From assembly GCA_043815125.1 (NCBI GenBank), contig JBDRJH010000477.1:1-11609 (forward strand): 11,609 bases of DNA, written 5' to 3'. Of the stretch, positions 1 through 6,672 are shown piece by piece. The translations under genes and the position numbers were made by a program. Source of the stretch: JAUWBF01 sp043815125. GTDB taxonomy: Bacteria > Verrucomicrobiota > Verrucomicrobiia > Opitutales > Opitutaceae. The notes below the pieces were generated by a model. It was not told the DNA's origin, did no database searches, and worked only from the letters and a program-made list of their open reading frames with translations. Position 1 is the stretch's first letter; every line of letters begins with the position of its first letter.

Positions 1-607
1 CCCACACGTCGGGATTCGCCTGCACCCAAGGCGCGCCCGCCACGGCCAGCAGCAGCAGGTCCGTGCCGAATACCAGCGCAAACCAGGTCGCCATCGCCAC
101 GATGAGTCCGCGCACCGCGTCGCGTATCCAAAAACCAATCACGAGGCCAGCCATTGCCATCACCACCGCGACGGCCGCCGCCCCCAGCGTGACCACGGTC
201 AACCCCGCCGAGCCGCCGCCCGCCAGCATGACGGGCAACGCAATCGCCAGGGTCGAGCCGCCCGCGAGTCCGGCCAGCGCGCCGGCCTTGCCGAGCAGCC
301 AGGGTCCGGGGCCGGCCGACTGGCCGAGCAGCCAGGTAAACTCCTCCGCCTCGGCCTGCGCGGAGCTGAGCCCGAGCAACAGCGCCGACAACGACACCGC
401 GTAGAGCACCGCGTGCAGCAGCCACCACGGCGCGCCGCGCGCGAGGGCGTCGCCGGGCGTGAGCAGCGGCAGCGCGCCCGCGACGAGCACCAGCGCGACG
501 TGCGCGTATAGAAAGCGGTTGAGCCGGTGGCTGAGCCACTCGCGGCGCATGGCCGCGCGACCGACCGAGGACCGAAAGGAGAGGGAGGCGGTGTTGGAGG
601 TTGCCAT
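1..607 (-). CDS. nosY: NosY-like ABC-2 type permease (3' end beyond window)
   Basis: Membrane subunit of the NosDFY ABC-type assembly system that supports maturation of the CuZ site of nitrous oxide reductase. It has an open frame from ATG at 607 to the left edge with no stop, so about 202 residues are visible and the C-terminus is missing. The N-terminus is a short basic cytoplasmic stretch (MRREWLSHRLNRF around residues 20-32), typical of ABC-2 permeases. Several hydrophobic segments follow: about residues 33-50, 63-85, 108-128, 130-150 and 160-180, the last near LIVAMATWFALVFGTDLLLL. It starts 5 nt after the stop of the ATPase gene, and its position after nosD and nosF gives the name. No clear Shine-Dalgarno is visible; translation may be coupled to nosF. 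The sequence alone says only ABC-2 permease; the specific name is from context. Confidence 0.85.
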   Translation of the reverse strand, partial: MATSNTASLSFRSSVGRAAMRREWLSHRLNRFLYAHVALVLVAGALPLLTPGDALARGAPWWLLHAVLYAVSLSALLLGLSSAQAEAEEFTWLLGQSAGPGPWLLGKAGALAGLAGGSTLAIALPVMLAGGGSAGLTVVTLGAAAVAVVMAMAGLVIGFWIRDAVRGLIVAMATWFALVFGTDLLLLAVAGAPWVQANPDVW

Positions 608-612
608 GATGA

Positions 613-1293
613 TTAAGAAGCCAGTGCGAGTCGCGGAAACGCGCGCCGCAGTTCGGCGGGCGGGAGTTCGCCCTGGGAACGTCCGTTTTCGACGAGCAGG
701 CAACGATCCGCGCGGCCTTCCCATTCGCCGAGCAGGTGCGTGGCGACAAGCACGGTGCCGCCGCGCGCGGCGGCATCGACCAGATACTCCTGCAAACTCG
801 CGCGCCACTCGGGGTCGAGGCTCAGGCCGGGTTCGTCGAGCAACAACACCGACGCCTCTGCGACGGAGAACACCGCGAGCGCGAGCCGTTGACGCAACCC
901 GCCGGAGAGTTTGCCCGTCGGCACGTCGGCGTGCTCCAGCATGCCCCAGCGGTCGAGCGCCGCCGCAGCGTCGCGCCGGGGGCGTCCGCGCAGTTGCGCG
1001 TAGAACTCCGCCGTTTGCAGGGTGGTCAGGCGCGGGTGAAAGCGGGGCGCCTGCGGCAAGAACGCCAGTTGCTCCAGCGCGGCGCGGCGCGAGCGGCGCA
1101 GGTCGTGGCCGGCGATGGCGATCATGCCGGCGTCGGCGTGGGAGAGTCCGGCGAGCAGACGCAGCGTGGTGGTTTTACCCGCGCCGTTGGCGCCGACGAG
1201 CAGGGTGATGGCGGCGGGCTCGACGGCGAGGTCGAGTCCGCGCAGCACGGCGCGGGAACCGAAGGACTTGGCGAGATCGCGGGTGAGAATCAT
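613..1293 (-). CDS. nosF: NosF-like ABC transporter ATP-binding protein
   Basis: Cytoplasmic ATPase that powers the NosDFY complex; with NosY and NosD it is needed to assemble the tetranuclear CuZ centre of N2O reductase. The 226-residue length is that of a single nucleotide-binding domain and all motifs are intact: Walker A GANGAGKTT (34-42), Q-loop Gln81, signature LSGG (129-132), Walker B VLLLDEP with D153/E154, and H-loop His186. The ATG at 1293 was chosen because MILTRDLAKSFGSRAVLRGL is the usual beginning of the domain. A longer frame reaching upstream would only translate the end of nosD in another register. This start overlaps the nosD stop as ATGA, so translation is probably coupled. 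The upstream sequence shows no good Shine-Dalgarno. The fold is certain; the Nos role rests on gene order. Confidence 0.92.
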   Translation of the reverse strand: MILTRDLAKSFGSRAVLRGLDLAVEPAAITLLVGANGAGKTTTLRLLAGLSHADAGMIAIAGHDLRRSRRAALEQLAFLPQAPRFHPRLTTLQTAEFYAQLRGRPRRDAAAALDRWGMLEHADVPTGKLSGGLRQRLALAVFSVAEASVLLLDEPGLSLDPEWRASLQEYLVDAAARGGTVLVATHLLGEWEGRADRCLLVENGRSQGELPPAELRRAFPRLALAS

Positions 1294-2588
1294 GGCGAAG
1301 AGGGTTTGGCGCTCGAAAGCAGCGGATGCGGATCGGTGACGCCGGGCATGCCGGGCAACGCCAGGCGGCTGTGGATGAAGTGCAGCAGTTTCGCGCCGGG
1401 GCTGGACGAGAGCAGGCCGATGGCCGGGAACGGCCGGCGCCACGCGCCGAAGACATCGGGCTCGCGGTGCGGCAGGTCGGACACGCCGTCGCGGTCGAGG
1501 TCGAGTGCGACGGCGCCGTCCCAGACGTTGCCGCGTGCGCCGACGGACCAGGTGTTCTTCGCGCCTTTCGTCGTGGATTCCACGGCGTGGATGTTTCCGG
1601 TGAACACGTTTTCGGAAAACCGGCTGTCCTCGGTGCTGTCGCTCACGCGCAGGCCGACGTGGTTGCCGGCGATGCGGTTGGCCCGAACGGTGAGCCCGTT
1701 GGAGTTTTCGGTGAACAGCCCGAGCGTGTTGCCCTCGATGAGGTTTCCCTCGATGAGCGTCTCGTCCACCGATTGGAGCAGCAGCCCGTAGGCGCGGTGG
1801 CCGCGGTTGGCGGTGAAGCGGTTGTCGCGCAGCACGAGTCCCTTGGAATACATCAGCGCGGAGCCGGCGGCGTTGTCGGAGAAACGGTTTCGCTCAAACG
1901 TATTCAGATCCGAATACATGTAGTGCAGGCCGTAGCGCACGCGCGTGATGGTGTTGCCGCGCACGAGGGTTTCGTCGGTGAAGGAAAAGTAGATGCCGTC
2001 GCGCGTGCCGGTGATGACGTTGTCGGCGATCTGGTGGCGGGCGGAGTTCCAGAGATGGATGCCGTTGCCGCGACGGTCTTGCATGGATTCGACGCCGCAC
2101 AGTTCGCTCTCGCCGGGGCGGAGCGGAACGTGAAGCGGATCATCGACGGCCGCGACGCCGGCGCCGTCGCCGAGGATCACGTTGCGCTCGATACGGGCGG
2201 CGTCGGCCTTGCGCACGTAGATGCCGTGGAGGCTGTCGAGGATGCGGTTGTCGCGAATGATGGCCCGCGCGCCGGTGATGTGGATGGCGGCGTGGTCGTC
2301 GCCGAGCTCGCGTCCGGAGCCGCGGATCGTGAAGCCGGCGATTTCCACGTCGGCGGCGCGGATGGCGATCACGTGATCGCGACCGTCGCCGCGCAGCACC
2401 GCGCCGGGCGCGCCGATGAGGCGGAGCGGCTGGTCGATGACGAAGGGGCCGTGGTGTTCGCCGGCCTCGACCTGGAGCGTCGCGCCGGCCTCGGCGGCGG
2501 CGATGCGCGCGCGCAGATCGGAGGCGACGGCGGATGCTGAGGTCGCAAGCGGCGCGAGGAAAAGCGCGGCGGCGAGCAGGCGTTTCAT
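1290..2588 (-). CDS. nosD: NosD, periplasmic copper-site maturation protein
   Basis: Periplasmic beta-helix (CASH/PbH1 repeat) protein that works with NosF and NosY to mature the CuZ site of NosZ. Residues 1-20 form a Sec signal peptide (MKRLLAAALFLAPLATSASA). From about residue 75 to 345 there are regular turns of the type 'DNRILDS', 'GNTITRV', 'RNRFSDN', 'GNLIEGN' and 'ANRIAGN', the right-handed beta-helix signature. A typical NosD tail with FGAWRRPFPAIGLL (380-393) and an LPGMPGVTDP stretch (411-420) follows. The length of 432 residues is normal. The ATG at 2588 was chosen because it begins the signal peptide, overlaps the nosB stop as ATGA, and is one of the few starts here with a clear Shine-Dalgarno (AAAGGAG, 5 nt spacer). 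A reading frame extending further upstream would run through nosB out of register and is not credible. Confidence 0.95.
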   Translation of the reverse strand: MKRLLAAALFLAPLATSASAVASDLRARIAAAEAGATLQVEAGEHHGPFVIDQPLRLIGAPGAVLRGDGRDHVIAIRAADVEIAGFTIRGSGRELGDDHAAIHITGARAIIRDNRILDSLHGIYVRKADAARIERNVILGDGAGVAAVDDPLHVPLRPGESELCGVESMQDRRGNGIHLWNSARHQIADNVITGTRDGIYFSFTDETLVRGNTITRVRYGLHYMYSDLNTFERNRFSDNAAGSALMYSKGLVLRDNRFTANRGHRAYGLLLQSVDETLIEGNLIEGNTLGLFTENSNGLTVRANRIAGNHVGLRVSDSTEDSRFSENVFTGNIHAVESTTKGAKNTWSVGARGNVWDGAVALDLDRDGVSDLPHREPDVFGAWRRPFPAIGLLSSSPGAKLLHFIHSRLALPGMPGVTDPHPLLSSAKPSSP

Positions 2589-3202
2589 GGCTGCTCCTTT
2601 CGCGAGCACCACATGGCGGCGATGATCAGCAGCGGGAAGAGTGCGATCAGGGAGCCGCCGGATTGGGGCAGGCTGGTCTGGACGAAGTTGGCGAGTTTTT
2701 GGCTGCCGATCATCACGGGCGTGAACGGCTCGATGGTCATCGGCGCGCGCGGGTCGAGATCGTGTCCGTAGGTGTAGAGGCGGTGATAAAAGCTCCCGAG
2801 CGAGAACGCGGTGAAGTAGAGAAACAACACGCCGAGATCGACAAGGCTGGCCATGCGGCCGATGACGGCGGAGCGGAGCGCGAGCAGGGCAAACGCGCCG
2901 AAGGCGAAGGGCATCCACTTCATCTCGACAAAGTCCGCCTGCTGAAGCGGCTTCATGCCGATGTAGTGGTTGAGCACGTTGATCTCGTGCAGATCCTGGC
3001 CGCCGTTTCCGCCGACGAGTTTGTGGGTAAAGATGTCGAGCGTGAGGCCTTCGCGGTATTGCGGGGCGACGAGGTGGATTTTCCAGAGCGGGAGAAACAC
3101 CGCCGCCACGAGGAGCCCCGCGGCCACGAGCAGGATCAGCCGCGACGCCAGGTTGAGCGGGCGGCGGAGGAAACTGTATTCGCGGCGGAGGAATTCGTTC
3201 AT
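2585..3202 (-). CDS. nosB: NosB, clade II nos-cluster membrane protein
   Basis: Integral membrane protein found directly after nosZ in clade II (atypical) nos clusters, for example in Wolinella succinogenes; its biochemical role is unknown. The 205 residues show four likely helices: about 20-40 (RLILLVAAGLLVAAVFLPLW), 96-113, 118-138 and 182-199. Between helices 1 and 2 is a hydrophilic loop with GGNGGQDLHEINVLNHYIGM (64-83), whose His72, His79 and Met83 could bind metal (inference). A second loop lies between helices 3 and 4 (139-181). The gene starts 24 nt after the nosZ stop and its own stop overlaps the nosD start. No Shine-Dalgarno precedes the ATG. The name rests on position, length and topology rather than a searched match. 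Confidence 0.8.
   Translation of the reverse strand: MNEFLRREYSFLRRPLNLASRLILLVAAGLLVAAVFLPLWKIHLVAPQYREGLTLDIFTHKLVGGNGGQDLHEINVLNHYIGMKPLQQADFVEMKWMPFAFGAFALLALRSAVIGRMASLVDLGVLFLYFTAFSLGSFYHRLYTYGHDLDPRAPMTIEPFTPVMIGSQKLANFVQTSLPQSGGSLIALFPLLIIAAMWCSRKEQP
2594..2600 (-). promoter_or_regulatory. Strong Shine-Dalgarno of nosD inside the end of nosB
   Basis: AAAGGAG on the minus strand, with a 5-nt spacer to the nosD ATG at 2588. It is notable because most genes in this window have no such site. It settles the nosD start and overlaps the nosB coding end. Confidence 0.8.
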
Positions 3203-3226
3203 GGCGGTGGTGGCGGCTGGCAGGGG

Positions 3227-5113
3227 TTACTTGCGCGGTTTCACGGTGAGGTAGCCCTGCATCTCCTGGTGGAGCGCCGAGCAAAAGTTCGTGCAGTAGA
3301 ACGGGAACACGCCGGGCTTGGTGATCTTGAGGCGCACGGTCTTGGTCTCGCCCGGGTCCATGATGATGTTCACGTTTTGGTCGGCGATCGCCAGGCCGTG
3401 GATCATGTCGGTGGTCTGCTCGACGTTGGTCACATGGATGACGAGTTCGTCGCCTTCGTTGACGTCGATGCGGTCGGGGAGGAAGCGGCTGCGGATGGCG
3501 ACCATCTTGACCTCGACGACGTTGCCGGTGCGGACGACGCTGGCGTCCTTGGCTTCCCAGATGGCGTGCGGGTGTTTGCTCTCGGCGCGGGGGTAAACCT
3601 CGATGGGTTGGATCTTGTCGGCCTTGAGGATTTGCGCGAAGTGCGGCTCGGGTTCGGTGAACGCCTCGTAGAGCATCTCCATCTTTTCGCCGTTGATGCC
3701 GATGAGCTGGCTGCTCTCGGGCTGCGCGGGACCGACGGAGAGGTGCCTGCCCTTGGAGAGCTTGTTCATCGCGACGAGGTATTTGCCGTAGGGCTTTTTG
3801 GTATCGCTGCCGCCGACGACGAGGTGGCCGATGTTGTAGTGAACATCGATCTTGTCGGTGATCACGCTATTCAGGTCGGCGCGGTCCTCGGCGGACCACG
3901 GCGGCATGCGCCACTTGGCGACGGCGGACTCGATGTAGAGGGAGGTGTAGGCGTTGCCCTGGCCGTCGTATTGGGTGTGCAACGGGCCGAGGCCGACGGG
4001 CACTTCGCCTTCGAGCACGGCGTCGTAACGCAGGATCGGCACGCCGCGGAATTCGCCGTCGAAGTCTTTTTTCGCGATGGCGGCCTGGATTTTCTCGAAG
4101 TCGAAGACCGACGCGACGGGCTGGAGTTTTCCGGAGGCGACGATCCAGCGGCCGGAGGGATCGGTGTCGATGCCGTGGGGCGACTTGGGCACGGGCAGGA
4201 AGTAGAGCACGCCGGGGACCTTGGCCGGATCGATCACGGGCACGCCGCCGATCTCGGTGACGAGGCCGTCGGCGAGCGCCTGCTCGGCCGCGCGCCAGTT
4301 GACGACCGCCGCGTAGTCGCGGTCCTTCTGCGTGGAGTTGGCCTCCATCGTCTCGTGCGCCATCTCGGTGTTGTAGGAGGTCCAGAACGCCCAGCCGCTG
4401 CTCGGGCCTTTGCCGGTGGAGCCGAGATCCCAGTTGAAGGGCGGGGTGAGAATCTGCCAGCCGACGCTCATCTCGCCGGATTTAGGGTCGATTTTGATGC
4501 CGCTCACCATGCCGTTGAACTCGGTCTCGTAGTCCGCCGGATCGGCCCAGCGGCCTTTGGGCAACGGCACGGAGAAGCGCGTGGCGACGAGCACGTATTC
4601 GCTGTTTTCGGTCACGAACGAGGAGCCGTGATTGCCGCTGGAATTCGGGATGGGGCCGAGGATCTGGTGCGTCTTGAAGTCGCGCAGATCGACGCGGGCG
4701 ATGCGGTTGTTGGCGTTGTCGTTCACGAACAGCCAGCGGCCGTCGTAGAGACCGTCGGTCTGGGAGAGCCCCGGGTGATGGACGTCGCCCCAGGTGAACT
4801 CGCCGAGCATGGCCTTGGTCTCCTCGTCGAAGCCGTATCCTGTGCCCGGATACGGAGCGAACACCGGGATGGTCGAGATGTGTCGCATTGAGGGGATGCC
4901 GGCGACGAAGACCTGGCCGGAGTGTCCGCCGGAGTAGAACAGGTAGAACTCGTCCTTTTCGCCGGGCGCGACGTAGGTGCGCGCGGCGGGCGAGTCGGCG
5001 GATCCGGAGGCAGCGCCGGAGGAGGTTTGGCCGGGAGGGTTGCAGCCGGCGAGACCGGCCAGCAACGCGACCGTCGCGGCGGCGGCCGGCAGGAAGTGCG
5101 GGAGGGTTTTCAT
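3227..5113 (-). CDS. nosZ: Nitrous oxide reductase, clade II, lipoprotein form
   Basis: Reduces N2O to N2 in the periplasm, the last step of denitrification. The 628 residues comprise a beta-propeller and a C-terminal cupredoxin domain. The seven CuZ histidines are all visible: H112 and H113 (DVHHPG), H162 (GNHGSS), H313 (SPHGID), H379 (PLHTQYD), H430 (NIGHLV) and H491 (EPEPHFA). The CuA site is C607-TNF-C611-SAL-H615-QE-M618 with H572 upstream (DMIHGL). There is no twin-arginine signal; the N-terminus is a Sec signal ending in the lipobox LAGC with Cys24 as the lipidated residue. This places it in the Sec-dependent, atypical NosZ group but membrane-anchored. A low-complexity Gly/Ser/Ala linker (28-46) follows the Cys. 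The residue after Cys is Asn, which by the E. coli +2 rule would favour the outer membrane. It lies 22 nt after the azurin-like gene. No Shine-Dalgarno is seen before the ATG. Confidence 0.98.
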   Translation of the reverse strand: MKTLPHFLPAAAATVALLAGLAGCNPPGQTSSGAASGSADSPAARTYVAPGEKDEFYLFYSGGHSGQVFVAGIPSMRHISTIPVFAPYPGTGYGFDEETKAMLGEFTWGDVHHPGLSQTDGLYDGRWLFVNDNANNRIARVDLRDFKTHQILGPIPNSSGNHGSSFVTENSEYVLVATRFSVPLPKGRWADPADYETEFNGMVSGIKIDPKSGEMSVGWQILTPPFNWDLGSTGKGPSSGWAFWTSYNTEMAHETMEANSTQKDRDYAAVVNWRAAEQALADGLVTEIGGVPVIDPAKVPGVLYFLPVPKSPHGIDTDPSGRWIVASGKLQPVASVFDFEKIQAAIAKKDFDGEFRGVPILRYDAVLEGEVPVGLGPLHTQYDGQGNAYTSLYIESAVAKWRMPPWSAEDRADLNSVITDKIDVHYNIGHLVVGGSDTKKPYGKYLVAMNKLSKGRHLSVGPAQPESSQLIGINGEKMEMLYEAFTEPEPHFAQILKADKIQPIEVYPRAESKHPHAIWEAKDASVVRTGNVVEVKMVAIRSRFLPDRIDVNEGDELVIHVTNVEQTTDMIHGLAIADQNVNIIMDPGETKTVRLKITKPGVFPFYCTNFCSALHQEMQGYLTVKPRK

Positions 5114-5135
5114 GGGGGGTGGAATTGACGGAGGG

Positions 5136-5663
5136 TTACTTGACGATCAGCTCGCCCTTCATCCCGACCTGGAAGTGACCGGGGAAGGAGCAGATGAAGG
5201 TGTAACGGCCGGGTTTGGTGGGGGCGTAGAAGCGGACGGTGTCGCTCTCGGCGGGGCCGAGGAGTTTGGTCGAGGCGAGCACGCGTTCGGGCTTCGCGGT
5301 GGGCACATACTCGGTCTTCACCGATTGCGCGGCGTCGGAGGCGAAGGTGGCGACGTCGACGTTGGCGGCGAGGAGCACCCAGTTGTGGCCCATGGAGAAC
5401 TTGGGCATGGTGCCGGTGTTTTTGAGGGTGACGGCGAGCGCCTCGCCGGGCGTGGCGCGGATTTCGGTGACGTCGAACTTCATCGCGTCGTTGCCGACGA
5501 TCACAATGGCGCGACCCTCGGCGGGAGCCGCGCGGGCGGGAGTGGAGGCTTCGGTGGAAGCAGCCGTGGTGGCGGCACTCTTGTTGTCCTGCCGGCCGCA
5601 GCCGGAGAGGAGAGCCAAGGCGGCGATGCCGAGCATGAGGGAGGATAGCGTGTAGGTTTTCAT
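5136..5663 (-). CDS. Azurin/auracyanin-like blue copper lipoprotein
   Basis: Small type-1 copper electron carrier, first gene of the nos operon and so a likely electron donor to NosZ (inference from position). The 175 residues begin with a lipoprotein signal peptide; the lipobox is LSGC with Cys22 modified, followed by a flexible Ala/Thr/Ser linker to about residue 50. The copper ligands of the azurin fold are all present: His93 in MGHNWVL, Cys158, His163 and Met168 in CSFPGHFQVGM. The His-Met spacing (four residues between) is that of auracyanins; classical azurin has three. The start at 5663 follows a GGGAG about 6 nt upstream. The gene stops 22 nt before nosZ. A cupredoxin identity is near certain; the partner is not proven. 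Confidence 0.93.
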   Translation of the reverse strand: MKTYTLSSLMLGIAALALLSGCGRQDNKSAATTAASTEASTPARAAPAEGRAIVIVGNDAMKFDVTEIRATPGEALAVTLKNTGTMPKFSMGHNWVLLAANVDVATFASDAAQSVKTEYVPTAKPERVLASTKLLGPAESDTVRFYAPTKPGRYTFICSFPGHFQVGMKGELIVK

Positions 5664-5674
5664 AAGACGCTCCC

Positions 5675-5680
5675 ACTGTA
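5675..5680 (-). promoter_or_regulatory. Possible -10 element of the nos-side promoter
   Basis: Read on the minus strand this is TACAGT, four of six matches to TATAAT. It sits exactly where a -10 is expected if the FNR box at 5703-5716 is centred at -41.5. The predicted start site (about 5668) would leave only about 5 nt of leader and would cut off the GGGAG at 5670-5674, so another upstream promoter cannot be excluded. Confidence 0.35.
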
Positions 5681-5702
5681 TCCCCGTTGCCCGGGCGGCA
5701 CC

Positions 5703-5716
5703 TTGATATGAATCAA
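5703..5716. promoter_or_regulatory. FNR/DNR-type operator, perfect consensus
   Basis: TTGATATGAATCAA matches the FNR/ANR/DNR consensus TTGAT-N4-ATCAA in all ten defined positions. Its centre (5709.5) is 46 nt upstream of the azurin-like start codon on the minus strand and 98 nt upstream of the SCO gene on the plus strand. Placed at -41.5 (class II activation) for the minus promoter, transcription would begin near 5668 and the -10 would fall on TACAGT (5680 to 5675). Which family member binds cannot be told from the site alone. Confidence 0.88.
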
Positions 5717-5758
5717 GACCATCGTAATCCGACCTGTTTTCTCAAAACCCGCGGGCTC

Positions 5759-5772
5759 TTGATGCAGGTCAA
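5759..5772. promoter_or_regulatory. Second FNR/DNR-type operator, one mismatch
   Basis: TTGATGCAGGTCAA matches TTGAT-N4-ATCAA in nine of ten positions (G in place of A at the start of the right half). Its centre (5765.5) is 42 nt upstream of the SCO gene start on the plus strand. At -41.5 it would set a start site near 5807 with a -10 at 5795-5800 (CATACT). It probably serves the plus-strand operon, but could also act from a distance on the nos side. Confidence 0.75.
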
Positions 5773-5794
5773 GGCGGGCGCGGCGCGGAGGCGG

Positions 5795-5800
5795 CATACT
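5795..5800 (+). promoter_or_regulatory. Possible -10 element of the SCO-side promoter
   Basis: CATACT gives four of six matches to TATAAT at the position expected for a class II promoter using the FNR box at 5759-5772. The predicted start site is 5807-5808, at the ATG itself, which suggests a leaderless mRNA. No Shine-Dalgarno lies at a usable distance from that ATG; the nearest GGAGG is 16 nt away. Confidence 0.35.
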
Positions 5801-5807
5801 GGGCCGC

Positions 5808-6665
5808 ATGAACCTTCGTCTTCTTATCCTGCTCGCCGCGTTGGGCGGTGCCTTCCCGACAGCCGCGATCGCTTGCGAACGCAACTTCGACGTCACCGGC
5901 ACGCTGGTGCACCGGCTCGACGACGGGCGTCTGATCATTTCCCACGACGAGATTCCCGGCTACATGGTCGCGATGACGATGGCGTTTAACGTCGCCGCCG
6001 ACGACAGCTCGGTCGCTCCGTTGAAGGTCGGTGATCATCTGAAGTTCCGTTTTTGCGTGAATCACGACAAGTCCTCCGCCGGAGAGTTTGTCGTCACCGG
6101 TCACACGCCGCCGCCCGCGCCTGCGCCGGCTCCGGCGGTGGTGCGCCGTTCGTCGCGGCTGCGCGCGGGTGACGCGGTGCCGGCATTCGCACTGGTGGAT
6201 GAAACCGGCGCGGCGTTCACCCAGGAGGCGTTGCTCGGCCGGTTTACGGTGGTGACGTTTATCTTTACCCGTTGCCCGGTCCCGGAGTTTTGCCCGGCCA
6301 TGGCGCTGAAGTTTGGCGCGCTACAATCATCGCTCGTCGCGCAACCGGCGGCCGTCACGCCGGTGCGGCTCATGAGCATCACCCTCGATCCGGAGTTTGA
6401 CGACCCCGAGATGCTCACCGCTTACGGCAAGGCCATCGGCGCGCAACCGGCGCACTGGGGCTTCGCCACCGGCGCAAAGGCGCAGATCGACGCGCTCGCC
6501 AAGGCGTTCGCCGTTTTTTCGGAAAACAACGGCGTTACCCTCGACCACACGCTGTGCACCGCGCTGATCGGCCCCGACGGGCGCGTGATCGAGCTCTGGC
6601 GCGGACACGCCTGGAAACCCGCCGAGATCCTTTCCGCCCTCACGCCCGCCATCGCCGCCAACTGA
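5808..6665 (+). CDS. CusF-like domain fused to SCO1-family copper chaperone
   Basis: Probably an exported copper-handling protein that delivers Cu to a periplasmic copper enzyme, either NosZ/CuA next door or a haem-copper oxidase (inference). The 285 residues comprise a Sec signal (1-22, ending TAAIAC), a CusF-type copper-binding beta-barrel (about 25-98), a Pro/Ala linker (101-110) and a thioredoxin-fold SCO domain (about 116-281). The CusF part has the Met-rich segment HDEIPGYMVAMTM (46-58). The SCO part has the Cys pair C156 and C162 and the distal His247 (LDHTLC), followed by the GPDGRV strand. The Cys pair is spaced C-x5-C instead of the usual C-x3-C of SCO proteins. Cys23 and Cys83 are additional cysteines. 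It is the first gene of the plus-strand operon and is divergent from nos. The start is the first ATG that opens a signal peptide, just downstream of the second FNR box. Confidence 0.9.
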   Translation: MNLRLLILLAALGGAFPTAAIACERNFDVTGTLVHRLDDGRLIISHDEIPGYMVAMTMAFNVAADDSSVAPLKVGDHLKFRFCVNHDKSSAGEFVVTGHTPPPAPAPAPAVVRRSSRLRAGDAVPAFALVDETGAAFTQEALLGRFTVVTFIFTRCPVPEFCPAMALKFGALQSSLVAQPAAVTPVRLMSITLDPEFDDPEMLTAYGKAIGAQPAHWGFATGAKAQIDALAKAFAVFSENNGVTLDHTLCTALIGPDGRVIELWRGHAWKPAEILSALTPAIAAN

Positions 6666-6672
6666 TTTTCCC

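Larger units (their letters stand above)
5664..5807. promoter_or_regulatory. Divergent promoter region between the nos operon and the SCO-led operon
   Basis: This 144-bp non-coding stretch separates the start codons of two oppositely transcribed operons. It is less GC-rich in its middle (around 5700-5760) than its surroundings. It contains two FNR-type palindromes whose centres are 56 bp apart, each near one of the two start codons, so it most likely drives both operons under one regulator of the Crp/Fnr family. No coding sequence is seen in it. Confidence 0.85.

Noticed and set aside
1326..2540. A 404-codon plus-strand frame across nosD
   Set aside because: It is antisense to the beta-helix gene, with the repetitive VDAVAxAxDDVV pattern that reflects the nosD repeats; it is not a separate gene.
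2534..4891. A 785-codon open frame on the plus strand across nosB and nosZ
   Set aside because: It is antisense to genes with clear conserved motifs, has the Val/Asp/Gly/Glu/His-rich composition of a GC-rich antisense frame, and shows no domain.
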